From positions 1 to 60,213 of the forward strand of contig NZ_FOVO01000024.1 in NCBI RefSeq assembly GCF_900115195.1: DNA of 60,213 nt, given 5' to 3'. This document shows, one piece after another, positions 43,446 through 51,331 of the stretch. The first letter of the stretch is position 1. Every line of letters begins with the position of its first letter. The notes beneath the pieces are model-generated. The model did no database searches and was not told where the DNA came from. It saw nothing but the letters and a program-made list of their open reading frames with translations. Source of the DNA: Xenorhabdus japonica (GTDB lineage: Bacteria > Pseudomonadota > Gammaproteobacteria > Enterobacterales > Enterobacteriaceae). Position numbers and translations under genes: made by a program.

Positions 43446-44530
43446 ACTTTTTTTGCATCAAGGACATAGCGCCCGTATCCGGCAGCGATATCTACAATAT
43501 TGATAGGCATATTTTGTTGATGTAAATGGTGAATGGCCTGACGAATTAATGTTTCTATATTGCTTTTACGTTGCCGTATGCCGCGCCAGCCAATGTTACC
43601 CCTAAGATATTGCTGATCTACTAACCGTTCCCAAATTCCCTGACCTTGTGGCTGGTTGCGATAAACATAATCCAGTGTGGAACCGGAATCAAAACCCGTA
43701 TCAAGACCGATACGGATACCTTCGGAAGCTTTGCCCCAGCGTGTATTCATCACCTTACGCATCAATTTATAGCCAAGATTTTTGGGACACAGGCGTGGTA
43801 ATGAAAGAGTGAGCGCCCGAAATTCATCGACTGTATGGCTCCAGATATCTTCATTGCTGTAATCATGTTGATAACGTGGGATAGCAAAAATGCGTCCAAT
43901 AAAAGTACGTATTTTATCGAAAACCAAATGGCGATTTTTTTCGCCCAGCGTATCGTGATAGAACCCCTCCATAACATGTTTTTCTTTAATCAGGGTATTC
44001 AATCGTTGGTAAAATTGGTGTTGAGATTTATGGTTCACTACATAATCATTACCAGAAATAAATAGTTGTGTTGGCAACGTAATGGCGCTGGCATCTTTTA
44101 CTACGCGTTTTGCGGTTTGATAAAGCTCCAATAGAATATTGACGGCAATTTCACGGGTGATCAGCGGATCGCTGTCATAAGAAGTAATGCGGGCTTCATC
44201 GTGAGTCAGGAATTTCGTTTTTACATAGGAATTAACGAAAAAAACACCTCGTATTTTTTGCATTAATCGTAGTCCTTGTACCGCAAAGGGAAAGTATAAT
44301 TTAATATCGAACGCGGGAGCAGCAAGTATCATGGCACGGATTTTGGGCGCGTAATCATGTACTCAAGCAGAGACTAAAACAGCCCCGACACTCTGACCAA
44401 TTACCACGATATTCTCCATTGCAATGCTGTATTGGGTGGCAATAAACCTGACAAATTCATCAACATCACGAATAGATGTACCCATTGATGGACTATAATC
44501 ACTGGCCCTGCTGGTTCGAATAATCAATAA
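43446..44530 (-). pseudogene. ynbC remnant (alpha/beta hydrolase-methyltransferase), truncated at both ends and with a nonsense codon
   Basis: YnbC is an approximately 585-aa fusion of an alpha/beta hydrolase and a SAM methyltransferase. Here the frame begins mid-domain (SDYSPSMGTSIRDVDEFVRF), passes the nucleophile elbow VIGQSVGA, is cut by a TGA at 44363-44365 (Trp codon in relatives), continues through HDYAPKIRAMILAAPAF, LISGNDYVV-like SGNDYVVNHK, FYHDTLGEKNRH and TGFDSGSTLDYVYRNQPQG, and reaches the SAM motif IVDIAAGYGRYVLDA before meeting ynbD. The rest of the methyltransferase is deleted. The intact ynbABCD operon concerns phospholipid-like metabolism; only this debris remains. Confidence 0.75.
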
Positions 44531-44696
44531 TTTATCATTTAAATCAAAGTATTATTAATTTTTCGTTTGTGATTATATCTTTTCATTATTCAGTGACAAC
44601 CTTTCTGCCATAATGCAAGTTAAAATCGATGACGGAACAATGATGAGTTTTATAATTTTGATTAGATTGAACAATTAATATAAAGGAAATGGTAAA

Positions 44697-45980
44697 TTGT
44701 CTAGGGCACAGCGTTTGTTATCTCTTATGGAAATATTGCGTAGCTATCATTTTCCCGTACAGGGAAAGGTATTGGCCCAGAAGTTGAATATCAGCTTAAG
44801 AACACTTTACCGGGATATTGCAACTTTGCAGACTCAAGGTGTCAGTATTGAGGGAGAAGCGGGTATAGGTTATGTGTTACGACCGGGATTTGTTTTACCT
44901 CCATTGATGCTAACGCAAAATGAAATAGAAGCCTTAGCATTAGGGGCCAGTTGGGTGGTCAAACGTGCCGATCCACAGTTGAAAGCATCAGCAAATAGCG
45001 CAATAAATAAAATTGCGGCGGTGATCCCAACAGAACTAAAACAATATCTTGAGACGAACTCATTATTAATTGGGCCAGCGGCTACAACGGTTCAAACTGC
45101 TGTTGATATCCCCCAGATACGGCAAGCGATTAGTCATAGGCATAAAATTACCTTTACTTATTTAGATCTTAAAAGTAATCAATCAATGAGAGTAATATGG
45201 CCATTTGATTTGCGGAAAAAATGGGAGATTGATCTTGAATATTTTGAATTTGAAGGTGAGGTGAAAACGGGACAATACGGCAGGATGGTGTTAAGTGGTA
45301 TGCCCGAAATTCGTTTCTATCTTGCAAATATTGAAATCAATAAAGAGTTTACCGATCAAGTCAATCTGCCGCAGATGGGGAGGTTAACTTTCTGCCACCA
45401 AATTTTGACCGACGAAAGTAACATGGCAAATTGCATTAAGGTGAGCGTTTCTTTTGAGCCTGAAGACAATATTTCTAATGCACAAGCGGTAAGTTTTTTT
45501 AAGCAAGTGACACAAGATTTGGTTGAAACGCTCTCAAGACTTAAGGATGTGATTGAAAAAATGGATTTAATTGAAAAAACTGATGTAATTAAAGAAAATA
45601 ATGCAGAAAAATCCGCTGCTGTTAAACCCAATCTTCAATTGATTTATTCTTCTGATATCGAACGTTCTATGGCATTTTATACAACGATTTTCAACACAGA
45701 ACCGATTTTTTCCAGTCCGCATTATGTGGCGTTTAATGCAGGAAAAGAAGCCATTTTCGCCATTTGGAGTGGAGGAACGAAGCCAGATAACACCGTTCCA
45801 CGGTTTTCAGAGATAGGTATTATGTTACCTTCTGGTGAAGCTGTTGATCAGCTCTTCGAAAAATGGCAAGAGAATCCGAACATTGAAATCCAGCAGGAAC
45901 CTTACACTGACGTCTTTGGTCGTACTTTCCTCGTAAAAGTTCCTGATGGTCATATGATTCGAGTGTGCCCTTTGGATTAA
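44697..45980 (+). CDS. Fusion: YafY-type HTH/WYL-like regulator with C-terminal VOC (glyoxalase-fold) domain
   Basis: 427 aa, TTG start with AAAGGAAA upstream. Residues 1-60 are an HTH_11/DeoR-type DNA-binding domain (QRLLSLMEILRSYHFPVQGK, LNISLRTLYRDIATLQTQGV), followed by the usual YafY middle part (LRPGFVLPPLMLTQNEIEAL) and a WYL-like segment (ISHRHKITFTYLDL). A helical Glu/Lys linker leads to about residue 307, where a VOC domain starts (LQLIYSSDIERSMAFYTTIF) and ends FLVKVPDGHMIRVCPLD. VOC domains bind small ligands or inactivate antibiotics. The fusion suggests a regulator that senses its ligand through the VOC part. No stop or frame change separates the halves. Confidence 0.8.
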   Translation: MSRAQRLLSLMEILRSYHFPVQGKVLAQKLNISLRTLYRDIATLQTQGVSIEGEAGIGYVLRPGFVLPPLMLTQNEIEALALGASWVVKRADPQLKASANSAINKIAAVIPTELKQYLETNSLLIGPAATTVQTAVDIPQIRQAISHRHKITFTYLDLKSNQSMRVIWPFDLRKKWEIDLEYFEFEGEVKTGQYGRMVLSGMPEIRFYLANIEINKEFTDQVNLPQMGRLTFCHQILTDESNMANCIKVSVSFEPEDNISNAQAVSFFKQVTQDLVETLSRLKDVIEKMDLIEKTDVIKENNAEKSAAVKPNLQLIYSSDIERSMAFYTTIFNTEPIFSSPHYVAFNAGKEAIFAIWSGGTKPDNTVPRFSEIGIMLPSGEAVDQLFEKWQENPNIEIQQEPYTDVFGRTFLVKVPDGHMIRVCPLD

Positions 45981-46295
45981 AGAAAACTCTATGTTCATAA
46001 CAACGGTGACCGGGGTGAGTGAGCTCAGCCAATTAAAGAGGCAACTTGAAAGTTGTTATGCTGAAAAGCATAATATTAATGTGAGTTAGAAATGAGAAGT
46101 TAATGGCAATTTTATCTTTCCATTAACGATATTTTTATTTGAATGTATAAATAAAGCATTGTCTCATTTTCCTAGGCATAAACAAAAAAGTAATTAGTTT
46201 ATCTTTGGTGCTAAAATGAATAATGATCTATTTTTTAAAACTATGAAGAACTTTATGTTTAACACTTTATACTAAATGTAAGAAGGATGAATGAT
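45981..46295. other. Intergenic region with a small hairpin
   Basis: 315 bp without a gene. It contains TTATGCT-GAAA-AGCATAA (about 46056-46073), a small stem with a GAAA loop that may end the fusion-protein transcript. Confidence 0.4.
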
Positions 46296-46802
46296 ATGTC
46301 AATCTTATCTATTATCAAAGGTACCCCTATCTGGGTTTGGATTTTATTTGCTTTTCTGATTAAACGAGGCATCAATGCGTTATATGACCGGGAAATGCGT
46401 ATTGAACGTCTGTTTTTTATGCCGATTTTGTTTTTCATATGGGCTGTTTACAGTGTATTGCATGAAACGACATTTTCAAACACTGCCTTTTTAGCGCTTA
46501 TTTTAGGGATATTCGTGGGAGGTGGTATAGGGTAGTACTTATGGCATAATCAGCCAAGATTAAGAAAAAAAGATTAAAGTGACTTAATCATCCGATCAGG
46601 AACTCCTTTAACTTTGAGCCTTATTATTATCGTCTTTATAGTTAAGTTCATTCTTTCTGCCATGATGAGTATTAATTCTCAGTTATTATACTCTTTCAAT
46701 TTTAATTTAATTTTTGGTTTTATATGTGGTCTATCGGATGGTGTTTTTTGGGGCGGGACACTAAATTTATTTATCCACTACTATAGAAATACTATTAATT
46801 AG
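46296..46802 (+). pseudogene. DUF6622-like membrane protein gene with two in-frame stop codons
   Basis: ATG 46296 (AGAAGG upstream) opens MSILSIIKGTPIWVWILFAF, typical of the DUF6622 family of four-helix membrane proteins. A TAG at 46533 and a TAA at 46575 interrupt it, but the same frame continues as YLWHNQPRLRKKD and GTPLTLSLIIIVFIVKFIL to a natural end at 46802. No frameshift is needed: only point mutations separate it from an intact approximately 168-aa gene. Confidence 0.75.
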
Positions 46803-46898
46803 TCATTATTGATAATTAACAGTCACGCATAGTCATATTTTTTATTTAATTGGTTGATTTCAAGGCCAATTAAATTTAATTTTTGTTTTTTATAATCA

Positions 46899-47148
46899 GT
46901 ATCCCAAGAAAAAATCACTACCAAATCAGATAGGGATGGCTTGTATATTCCAATTTAGATATCGCTGGAACGGTAAAGGAGACCGAATCGACATAGGAAC
47001 CTATCCGGCGACTGGCTTAAAAGATAATCGTGACGATGTAACTTTTTATCGTGCAAGAGTTTTCTTTGGATTAATATTAATCCAAGTATGCTCGCGCCCT
47101 AACTTCGGCGGGGGTTTTTATGCCCGAAACCTAGACTTAAAAAGATGA
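46899..47148 (+). pseudogene. Phage/island integrase, N-terminal remnant
   Basis: Two frames together give KITTKSDRDGLYI and FQFRYRWNGKGDRIDIGTYP-ATGLKD, the Arm-type DNA-binding N-terminus (DUF4102) of P4-like tyrosine integrases. A short deletion and frameshift lie near 46945, and the catalytic domain is absent. It marks the old edge of an island in this tRNA-Ser-proximal region. Confidence 0.75.
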
Positions 47149-47234
47149 CAGTCACCCGCTTTGAAATTGATAAACAAAACGGGTAATTGTCAGATTGTGT
47201 TTAAGCTGATAGACACACTGTAAAATGGGGTAAT

Positions 47235-47591
47235 TTATCCTCTTCTACCTTTACCTTTTATGAGAATTTCTTTCTCTACTAATCTTCCTATTTCGTCACT
47301 ATTTTTAATGAATAATAATGTTTGCTCGATCAATTCATTAATACTAGCGGGCAATTCTTCCGGTACTAAAGATGTTACGTCTTCAAGTTCACAGCCGAGG
47401 TTAATGATATTAATCAAGTCGTCGGATGCTTTAATTTTTTTTAATACGTCAGGGACATAGGGCATAAATATAAACCCTTCCGCCTCATCAATAGAAATCA
47501 GTTTCTTATCAAGAGAATGCAACAATCCCAAAACCAAAATGCTAACAAATTTTTCCGCATGTTTTTTTTCAATGCAATAACAAAGTTTCAT
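47235..47591 (-). CDS. Putative immunity protein (DUF3969-like)
   Basis: 118 aa from ATG 47591, which overlaps the upstream stop codon (TAATG) with GGGGGAG before it. MKLCYCIEKKHAEKFVSILV, LLHSLDKKLISIDEAEGFIF and LGCELEDVTSLVPEELPASI resemble the DUF3969 family of small cytoplasmic proteins often found next to toxin genes. No signal peptide. The coupling to a secreted partner is the usual arrangement of an effector and its immunity protein. The immunity role is inferred. Confidence 0.65.
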   Translation of the reverse strand: MKLCYCIEKKHAEKFVSILVLGLLHSLDKKLISIDEAEGFIFMPYVPDVLKKIKASDDLINIINLGCELEDVTSLVPEELPASINELIEQTLLFIKNSDEIGRLVEKEILIKGKGRRG

Positions 47592-48043
47592 TAACTCCCC
47601 CTTATACTCCACCCACGATGGACTTTCACATCAAATACGAGACCACTTTTGTGTTGAAAATAATGGATAGACACTCGTTGATTGGAGGCACTATAGCCAT
47701 TTTTATAGATTTTATACCATTGCCCAGCTCTTACGGATCTTAGATCCTGCAAAACTTTTTTATTGTTAACAACCCGAGTTGTTCCATTCTGGACTGGTCT
47801 AAACCCTTTAGGATATTGAGGTGCATCCTTGATTGATTTGTAAGTATGCTTAATACCACTTGATTCATGTTTATTTGGAGTTTTCGGAAGCTTTGGAATT
47901 TTTGGAGTGTTCGGGATGTTCGGAATCTTAATGGCTGAGATTTGATGCGCGCTTGTCACCTCATCTGGCGCTTGAAAGCTGTGCCCCGAAAAAGGAAGCA
48001 ATATCAATACAAGGCTAAATAAAACCTTTGCGAGTTGTTTCAT
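47591..48043 (-). CDS. Small secreted protein with polymorphic-toxin-like C-terminal domain
   Basis: 150 aa. Signal peptide MKQLAKVLFSLVLILLPFSG (cleavage probably after GHS), a linker with a Pro at every third residue (about residues 39-58, IPNIPNTPKIPKLPKTPNK), then a basic C-terminal domain of about 85 residues: VRAGQWYKIYKNGYSASNQR and VSIHYFQHKSGLVFDVKVHR. The Y-K-x-G-Y ... IHYF ... KVFDVKV-type pattern resembles C-terminal domains of polymorphic toxins, but I cannot name the family or the active residues. The immunity-like gene follows with a one-base overlap. Alternative: a harmless periplasmic protein. Confidence 0.6.
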   Translation of the reverse strand: MKQLAKVLFSLVLILLPFSGHSFQAPDEVTSAHQISAIKIPNIPNTPKIPKLPKTPNKHESSGIKHTYKSIKDAPQYPKGFRPVQNGTTRVVNNKKVLQDLRSVRAGQWYKIYKNGYSASNQRVSIHYFQHKSGLVFDVKVHRGWSIRGS

Positions 48044-48264
48044 AAGAATATCCTCAATATGAGTAAGTCGGTTTTAAAGTATTCTCCACAACAGAATTAG
48101 AATTACTCTGGTGTAATGTGAGGCATTATATAAATACTCAACTAAACGGAATTAAAACCAAAACCGATTTATTTCGGATAAAATATTAATAAAAGATAAA
48201 TAAAATTGATTTTTTAAAATTATATGATTAGTGAAATCTTTGAATTTACAACTCAATTCGATCA

Positions 48265-48444
48265 GCACTAAACTTCAAATATACAACTTATGATGACTTG
48301 CGCGCTATATTTGCTGATAAAGAACTTCATGTTACGGTTGATGGTATAATCCATAATCTTGGTCAAGATTATGGGTTTTCTGAAGAACAAGGCAGTGATC
48401 TAGGAGGATATGCATATTTTTATGCTGAATACTCTACTTTATAA
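48265..48444 (+). pseudogene. Unrecognised C-terminal ORF fragment
   Basis: The open frame SIRSALNFKYTTYDDLRAIF ... LHVTVDGIIHNLGQDYGFSE ... AYFYAEYSTL ends with TAA at 48442. The sequence looks like real protein, but there is no start codon with a ribosome-binding site; probably the end of a lost gene in this decayed islet. Confidence 0.4.
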
Positions 48445-48465
48445 GCACAAAAACTAGGCCTCCGA

Positions 48466-48852
48466 TTGCAACAAATGCAACAAACTGGTCAAACCAAGCT
48501 CTTCTGCCTTAACAAGGTCAGCGTTAAAAACCCCGCGTCAGAAATAACCTTTCCTGCCGGAGTCAGGTTCTTGGGTGAAAATAAAACGTTTCCGTCCGTA
48601 TTTGGAAATAAAGAAGTTATTGAAGTTATTTCAGGGGTATTTGAATGTAAGGATGGCGCTTTAGCTCGTGAAGTCACGCTAAAGGCGGGCTGGACAATTA
48701 AGCACCAAATCGAAAATTGGCTGTCAGGAAAGGCGACTGTTGACTCTAAAGGGCGGCCGATTGTTGAGTTCTTCTTCAAACTTAATGGTGTGCTTCAGTA
48801 TGTTAAAAAGCGGGGCGCTGAACGTAGACCCGCATCATGTTCTCGACATTGA
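48466..48852 (+). pseudogene. Phage-like protein, fragment
   Basis: Open frame of 128 codons, protein-like through ...GWTIKHQIENWLSGKATVDS and VEFFFKLNGVLQYV, then it turns into low-quality sequence (RGAERRPASCSRH) exactly where the phage-like sequence continues in the next frame (GALNVDPHHVLDIDKPTLIA). It has no good start. Identity unknown; context is phage late genes. Confidence 0.45.
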
Positions 48853-48955
48853 TAAACCGACGCTGATTGCACTGACTAAGTCGATCATTCAGCACGAGAA
48901 CGGCAAGCAACCTTATTCTGATGATATTTTCACACGGGCATTTGAGATGCTATGA
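48812..48955 (+). pseudogene. Phage virion protein, C-terminal fragment
   Basis: ALNVDPHHVLDIDKPTLIAL followed by TKSIIQHENGKQPYSDDIFT. The HENG.QPYSD ending is typical of a structural/virion protein encoded just before the lysis genes of lambdoid-like phages. It overlaps the Rz start, as usual in such modules. Confidence 0.55.
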
Positions 48956-49272
48956 AACTCAATAGCCAGTACTTTACTCACGGTGCTTTGGTGATTGTCT
49001 CTGGCTTGCTCTGGTTCTATTGCAGCGAGTATCAGGACAAGGCTGAAATCGACAGGCTGCATACTGCTTCTCTTGCTCATCCTAAACGGGTGTACATCAA
49101 AGCCAAGTGTCCAGTGTCTAAAACCGCTGCCCCCTCCGGCATGGATGATGCAGCCACCGCCCGATCTACAGACTCCGCTATCCGAAATTATTGGGTACTC
49201 AGAGAAAGAATTGCCACCTCAGAGCAAATGATTCTGGGGTTGCAGGAGTATGTCAGGACGCAGTGTGGGTGA
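48952..49272 (+). CDS. Lysis inner-membrane spanin Rz (shortened)
   Basis: 106 aa; N-terminal transmembrane segment (HGALVIVSGLLWFYC), then a short linker and the conserved Rz C-terminal part RVYIKAKCPVSKTAAPSGMD and LRERIATSEQMILGLQEYVR ending in a Cys. Typical Rz proteins have about 150 aa, with a longer periplasmic coiled coil; about 45 residues of it seem to be deleted. Rz and Rz1 fuse inner and outer membranes in phage lysis. Confidence 0.7.
   Translation: MKLNSQYFTHGALVIVSGLLWFYCSEYQDKAEIDRLHTASLAHPKRVYIKAKCPVSKTAAPSGMDDAATARSTDSAIRNYWVLRERIATSEQMILGLQEYVRTQCG
48995..49231 (+). CDS. Embedded outer-membrane spanin Rz1 (+1 frame within Rz)
   Basis: In the +1 frame of Rz: GCILLLLLILNGCTSKPSVQ (lipoprotein signal with lipobox LNGC) followed by a Pro-rich mature part CLKPLPPPAWMMQPPPDLQ, the classic Rz1 pattern. 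The original start codon is unclear; only TTG 48995 or non-standard starts are available, perhaps because of the deletion in Rz. Confidence 0.6.
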   Translation: MSLACSGSIAASIRTRLKSTGCILLLLLILNGCTSKPSVQCLKPLPPPAWMMQPPPDLQTPLSEIIGYSEKELPPQSK

Positions 49273-49315
49273 GTGATGAGAGGACGGCAGGAATGAACCG
49301 TCCTACTCGATGTTA

Positions 49316-49492
49316 TTATAAAAATGCACAAGTAGCGTAAGCTCCTGGACCTGGTTCGCTATTTGTTAAGCACCAAACCATACAATCAGTCCATGCCTGA
49401 CCAGTCTGATTCGAACAAATTGAAGCATAGATTTGCATTGAAGCTAAAAGAGTCGTGCCTGCCAACAGGCAAAGAAGAATGTATTTTTTCAT
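49316..49492 (-). CDS. Small secreted cysteine-rich peptide
   Basis: 58 codons, ATG 49492 preceded by AGGGAG at good distance. MKKYILLCLLAGTTLLASMQ is a clear signal peptide (cleavage probably after IYA); the mature part of about 35 residues contains SICSNQTGQAWTDCMVWCLT and a final ATCAFL, four cysteines in total, enough for two disulphides. Too short for usual gene calling. It lies between the phage lysis remnant and tRNA-Ser on the opposite strand. I do not recognise the family; candidate roles are a bacteriocin-like or host-active peptide. Confidence 0.65.
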   Translation of the reverse strand: MKKYILLCLLAGTTLLASMQIYASICSNQTGQAWTDCMVWCLTNSEPGPGAYATCAFL

Positions 49493-49689
49493 TTTATTCT
49501 CCCTATTTCATATTTCGCTTGCAGTAACATGATTGCAACAACACGTAAACCCATTTTCGCCCAATAACAAGCGAATAATGCTTAACAATTAGTTATCATC
49601 TGAAACTAAAGCAAATATTTATTTACTCATTCCTTGAGTGGCTAAAGGTTGTGATATTAAATTATCAGTAGGAATTTGGATGCAAAAAA

Positions 49690-49779
49690 TGGCGGTGAGG
49701 GAGGGATTCGAACCCTCGATACGTTTTCACGTATACACACTTTCCAGGCGTGCTCCTTCAGCCTCTCGGACACCTCACC
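49690..49779 (-). tRNA. tRNA-Ser(GGA), copy 1
   Basis: 90 nt including the encoded CCA. Acceptor stem GGTGAGG / CCTCACC with discriminator G; anticodon loop CCTGGAAAGTG gives anticodon GGA; long variable arm (TATACGTGAAAACGTAT) typical of class II tRNA-Ser; T loop TTCGAATC. Reads UCC and UCU. Identical to copy 2 at 49900. Confidence 0.97.
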
Positions 49780-49858
49780 GAATTTTGTTTCTGTCGCATT
49801 TAATAAAAATACGTTGCTGCAATGTGTCCGACTATTTTAGTTAATCTGCTTAGACACT

Positions 49859-49891
49859 AAAAAAGCCTGAGCATTTTATTCAGGCTTTTTT
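49859..49891. terminator. Terminator between the two tRNA-Ser genes
   Basis: 12-bp perfect stem AAAAAAGCCTGA / TCAGGCTTTTTT, T-rich on either strand. It suggests the two tRNA copies are separate transcripts. Confidence 0.88.
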
Positions 49892-49899
49892 ATAGAAGA

Positions 49900-49989
49900 T
49901 GGCGGTGAGGGAGGGATTCGAACCCTCGATACGTTTTCACGTATACACACTTTCCAGGCGTGCTCCTTCAGCCTCTCGGACACCTCACC
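49900..49989 (-). tRNA. tRNA-Ser(GGA), copy 2
   Basis: Same 90-nt sequence as copy 1, with CCA encoded and anticodon GGA. It is the promoter-proximal copy, with a strong sigma-70 promoter 50-80 bp upstream on the minus strand. Confidence 0.97.
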
Positions 49990-50040
49990 ATATTTTATTG
50001 TTGCAGTGATTTTTTCAGTTCATCGCTGCAACGGGGCGCT

Positions 50041-50069
50041 ACTATAGGGAAAAGAGTGGCAAGCGTCAA
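50041..50069 (-). promoter_or_regulatory. Sigma-70 promoter of tRNA-Ser copy 2
   Basis: On the minus strand: TTGACG, a 17-base spacer, then TATAGT, followed by GCGCCCC. The GC-rich discriminator after the -10 is characteristic of stringently controlled stable-RNA promoters. Confidence 0.85.
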
Positions 50070-50301
50070 CAGGCTTATGAGGATTTTTTTCAGGCTTTTT
50101 GACTGATTAGACAAATAAAAAACAATTTGAGTGCTTGGCAGACAATTACAATAGTAAAAGTTCTCTTTTTGCAACGAGTCATGACAAATCTGTTAACCAG
50201 ATAACATTATCAATATTTTCATTCCTGTCTTCTTATTGGGGACTTGCAACCTTTCAGCAATGAGTTGACTCTATTAGAAAAACAAAAAGGAATGAGATTT
50301 T

Positions 50302-51249
50302 ATGAACATCATTTTTTTTCACCCTTCCTTTAATTTTAATTCTGATAAATGGATTCAGGGAATACAAGCTAGATTACCTGAGGCTAACGTTCGTCAATGG
50401 GTTAGTGGTGATAATGCTCCCGCTGATTATGCTTTAGTTTGGTTGTCTCCCTATGAAATGTTCGCTAATCGTCAGGATATAAAAGGGATATTTTCACTCG
50501 GTGCCGGCGTGGATGCCATCCTTAAACAAGAATTGGAAAATCCGGGAACGTTACCAAAGGGGGTTCCACTAATACGCCTTGAAGATACAGGCATGGCGCG
50601 GCAAATGCAGGAGTACGCACTTTCCTCTGTTTTACACTATTTCCGCCGCATGGATGAATATAAACAATATCAAGAACAACGTCTTTGGAATCCCGTGCCA
50701 CCCCATAATCGAAAGGAATTTGTTATTGGTGTTTTGGGAGCAGGGATTTTAGGGCGTAGTGTTATTGAAAAATTGAAGTCATTTGATTTTACTGTTCGCT
50801 GCTGGAGCAGAACGCCAAAACAAATTGATCAAGTTGAGAGTTTTTACGGGAAAGAGCCGCTAGGTGGTTTTCTTTCTGAATGTAAGGTGTTGATTAATAT
50901 TCTGCCAGATACGCCAGAAACTCGTGGCATCTTAAATCTTTCATTATTTAAACAGTTAAAACCTGGCTCATATGTGATCAATATTGCACGAGGTGCGCAA
51001 CTCGTAGAGCAAGATTTGCTGATTGCCATTGATAAAGGTTATGTTGCTGGTGCGACTCTTGATGTATTTGTTGAAGAACCACTATCAAATTTTCATCCTT
51101 TCTGGACTCATCCACGCATTAATATCACTCCACATATCGCGGCAAATACGATTCCTGATGAAGCCATGGATGTGATTTGTGAAAATATCCGACGAATGGA
51201 AAAAGGTGAGCCTCCCATTGGTCTTGTTGATATGACTCTTGGTTATTAA
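50302..51249 (+). CDS. ghrA: Glyoxylate/hydroxypyruvate reductase A
   Basis: 315 aa. D-2-hydroxyacid dehydrogenase fold: substrate region FSLGAGVDAIL, NADPH-binding GVLGAGILGRSVIEKL, then INIARGAQLVEQDLL and the catalytic His in ITPHIAANT. Length and sequence match E. coli GhrA. In E. coli it precedes ycdX and ycdY; here ycdY follows directly. Confidence 0.93.
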   Translation: MNIIFFHPSFNFNSDKWIQGIQARLPEANVRQWVSGDNAPADYALVWLSPYEMFANRQDIKGIFSLGAGVDAILKQELENPGTLPKGVPLIRLEDTGMARQMQEYALSSVLHYFRRMDEYKQYQEQRLWNPVPPHNRKEFVIGVLGAGILGRSVIEKLKSFDFTVRCWSRTPKQIDQVESFYGKEPLGGFLSECKVLINILPDTPETRGILNLSLFKQLKPGSYVINIARGAQLVEQDLLIAIDKGYVAGATLDVFVEEPLSNFHPFWTHPRINITPHIAANTIPDEAMDVICENIRRMEKGEPPIGLVDMTLGY

Positions 51250-51331
51250 TAAGTAGCTTTACAGCAAGGCAGGCGATTAGGGACAATGACAACATCCATT
51301 ATTTAGATAAGTTATTGGGTTGGATTAAATC

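Noticed and set aside
49638-49844. 68-codon plus-strand ORF over the first tRNA-Ser
   Set aside because: It is the antisense of the tRNA gene, a common false ORF.
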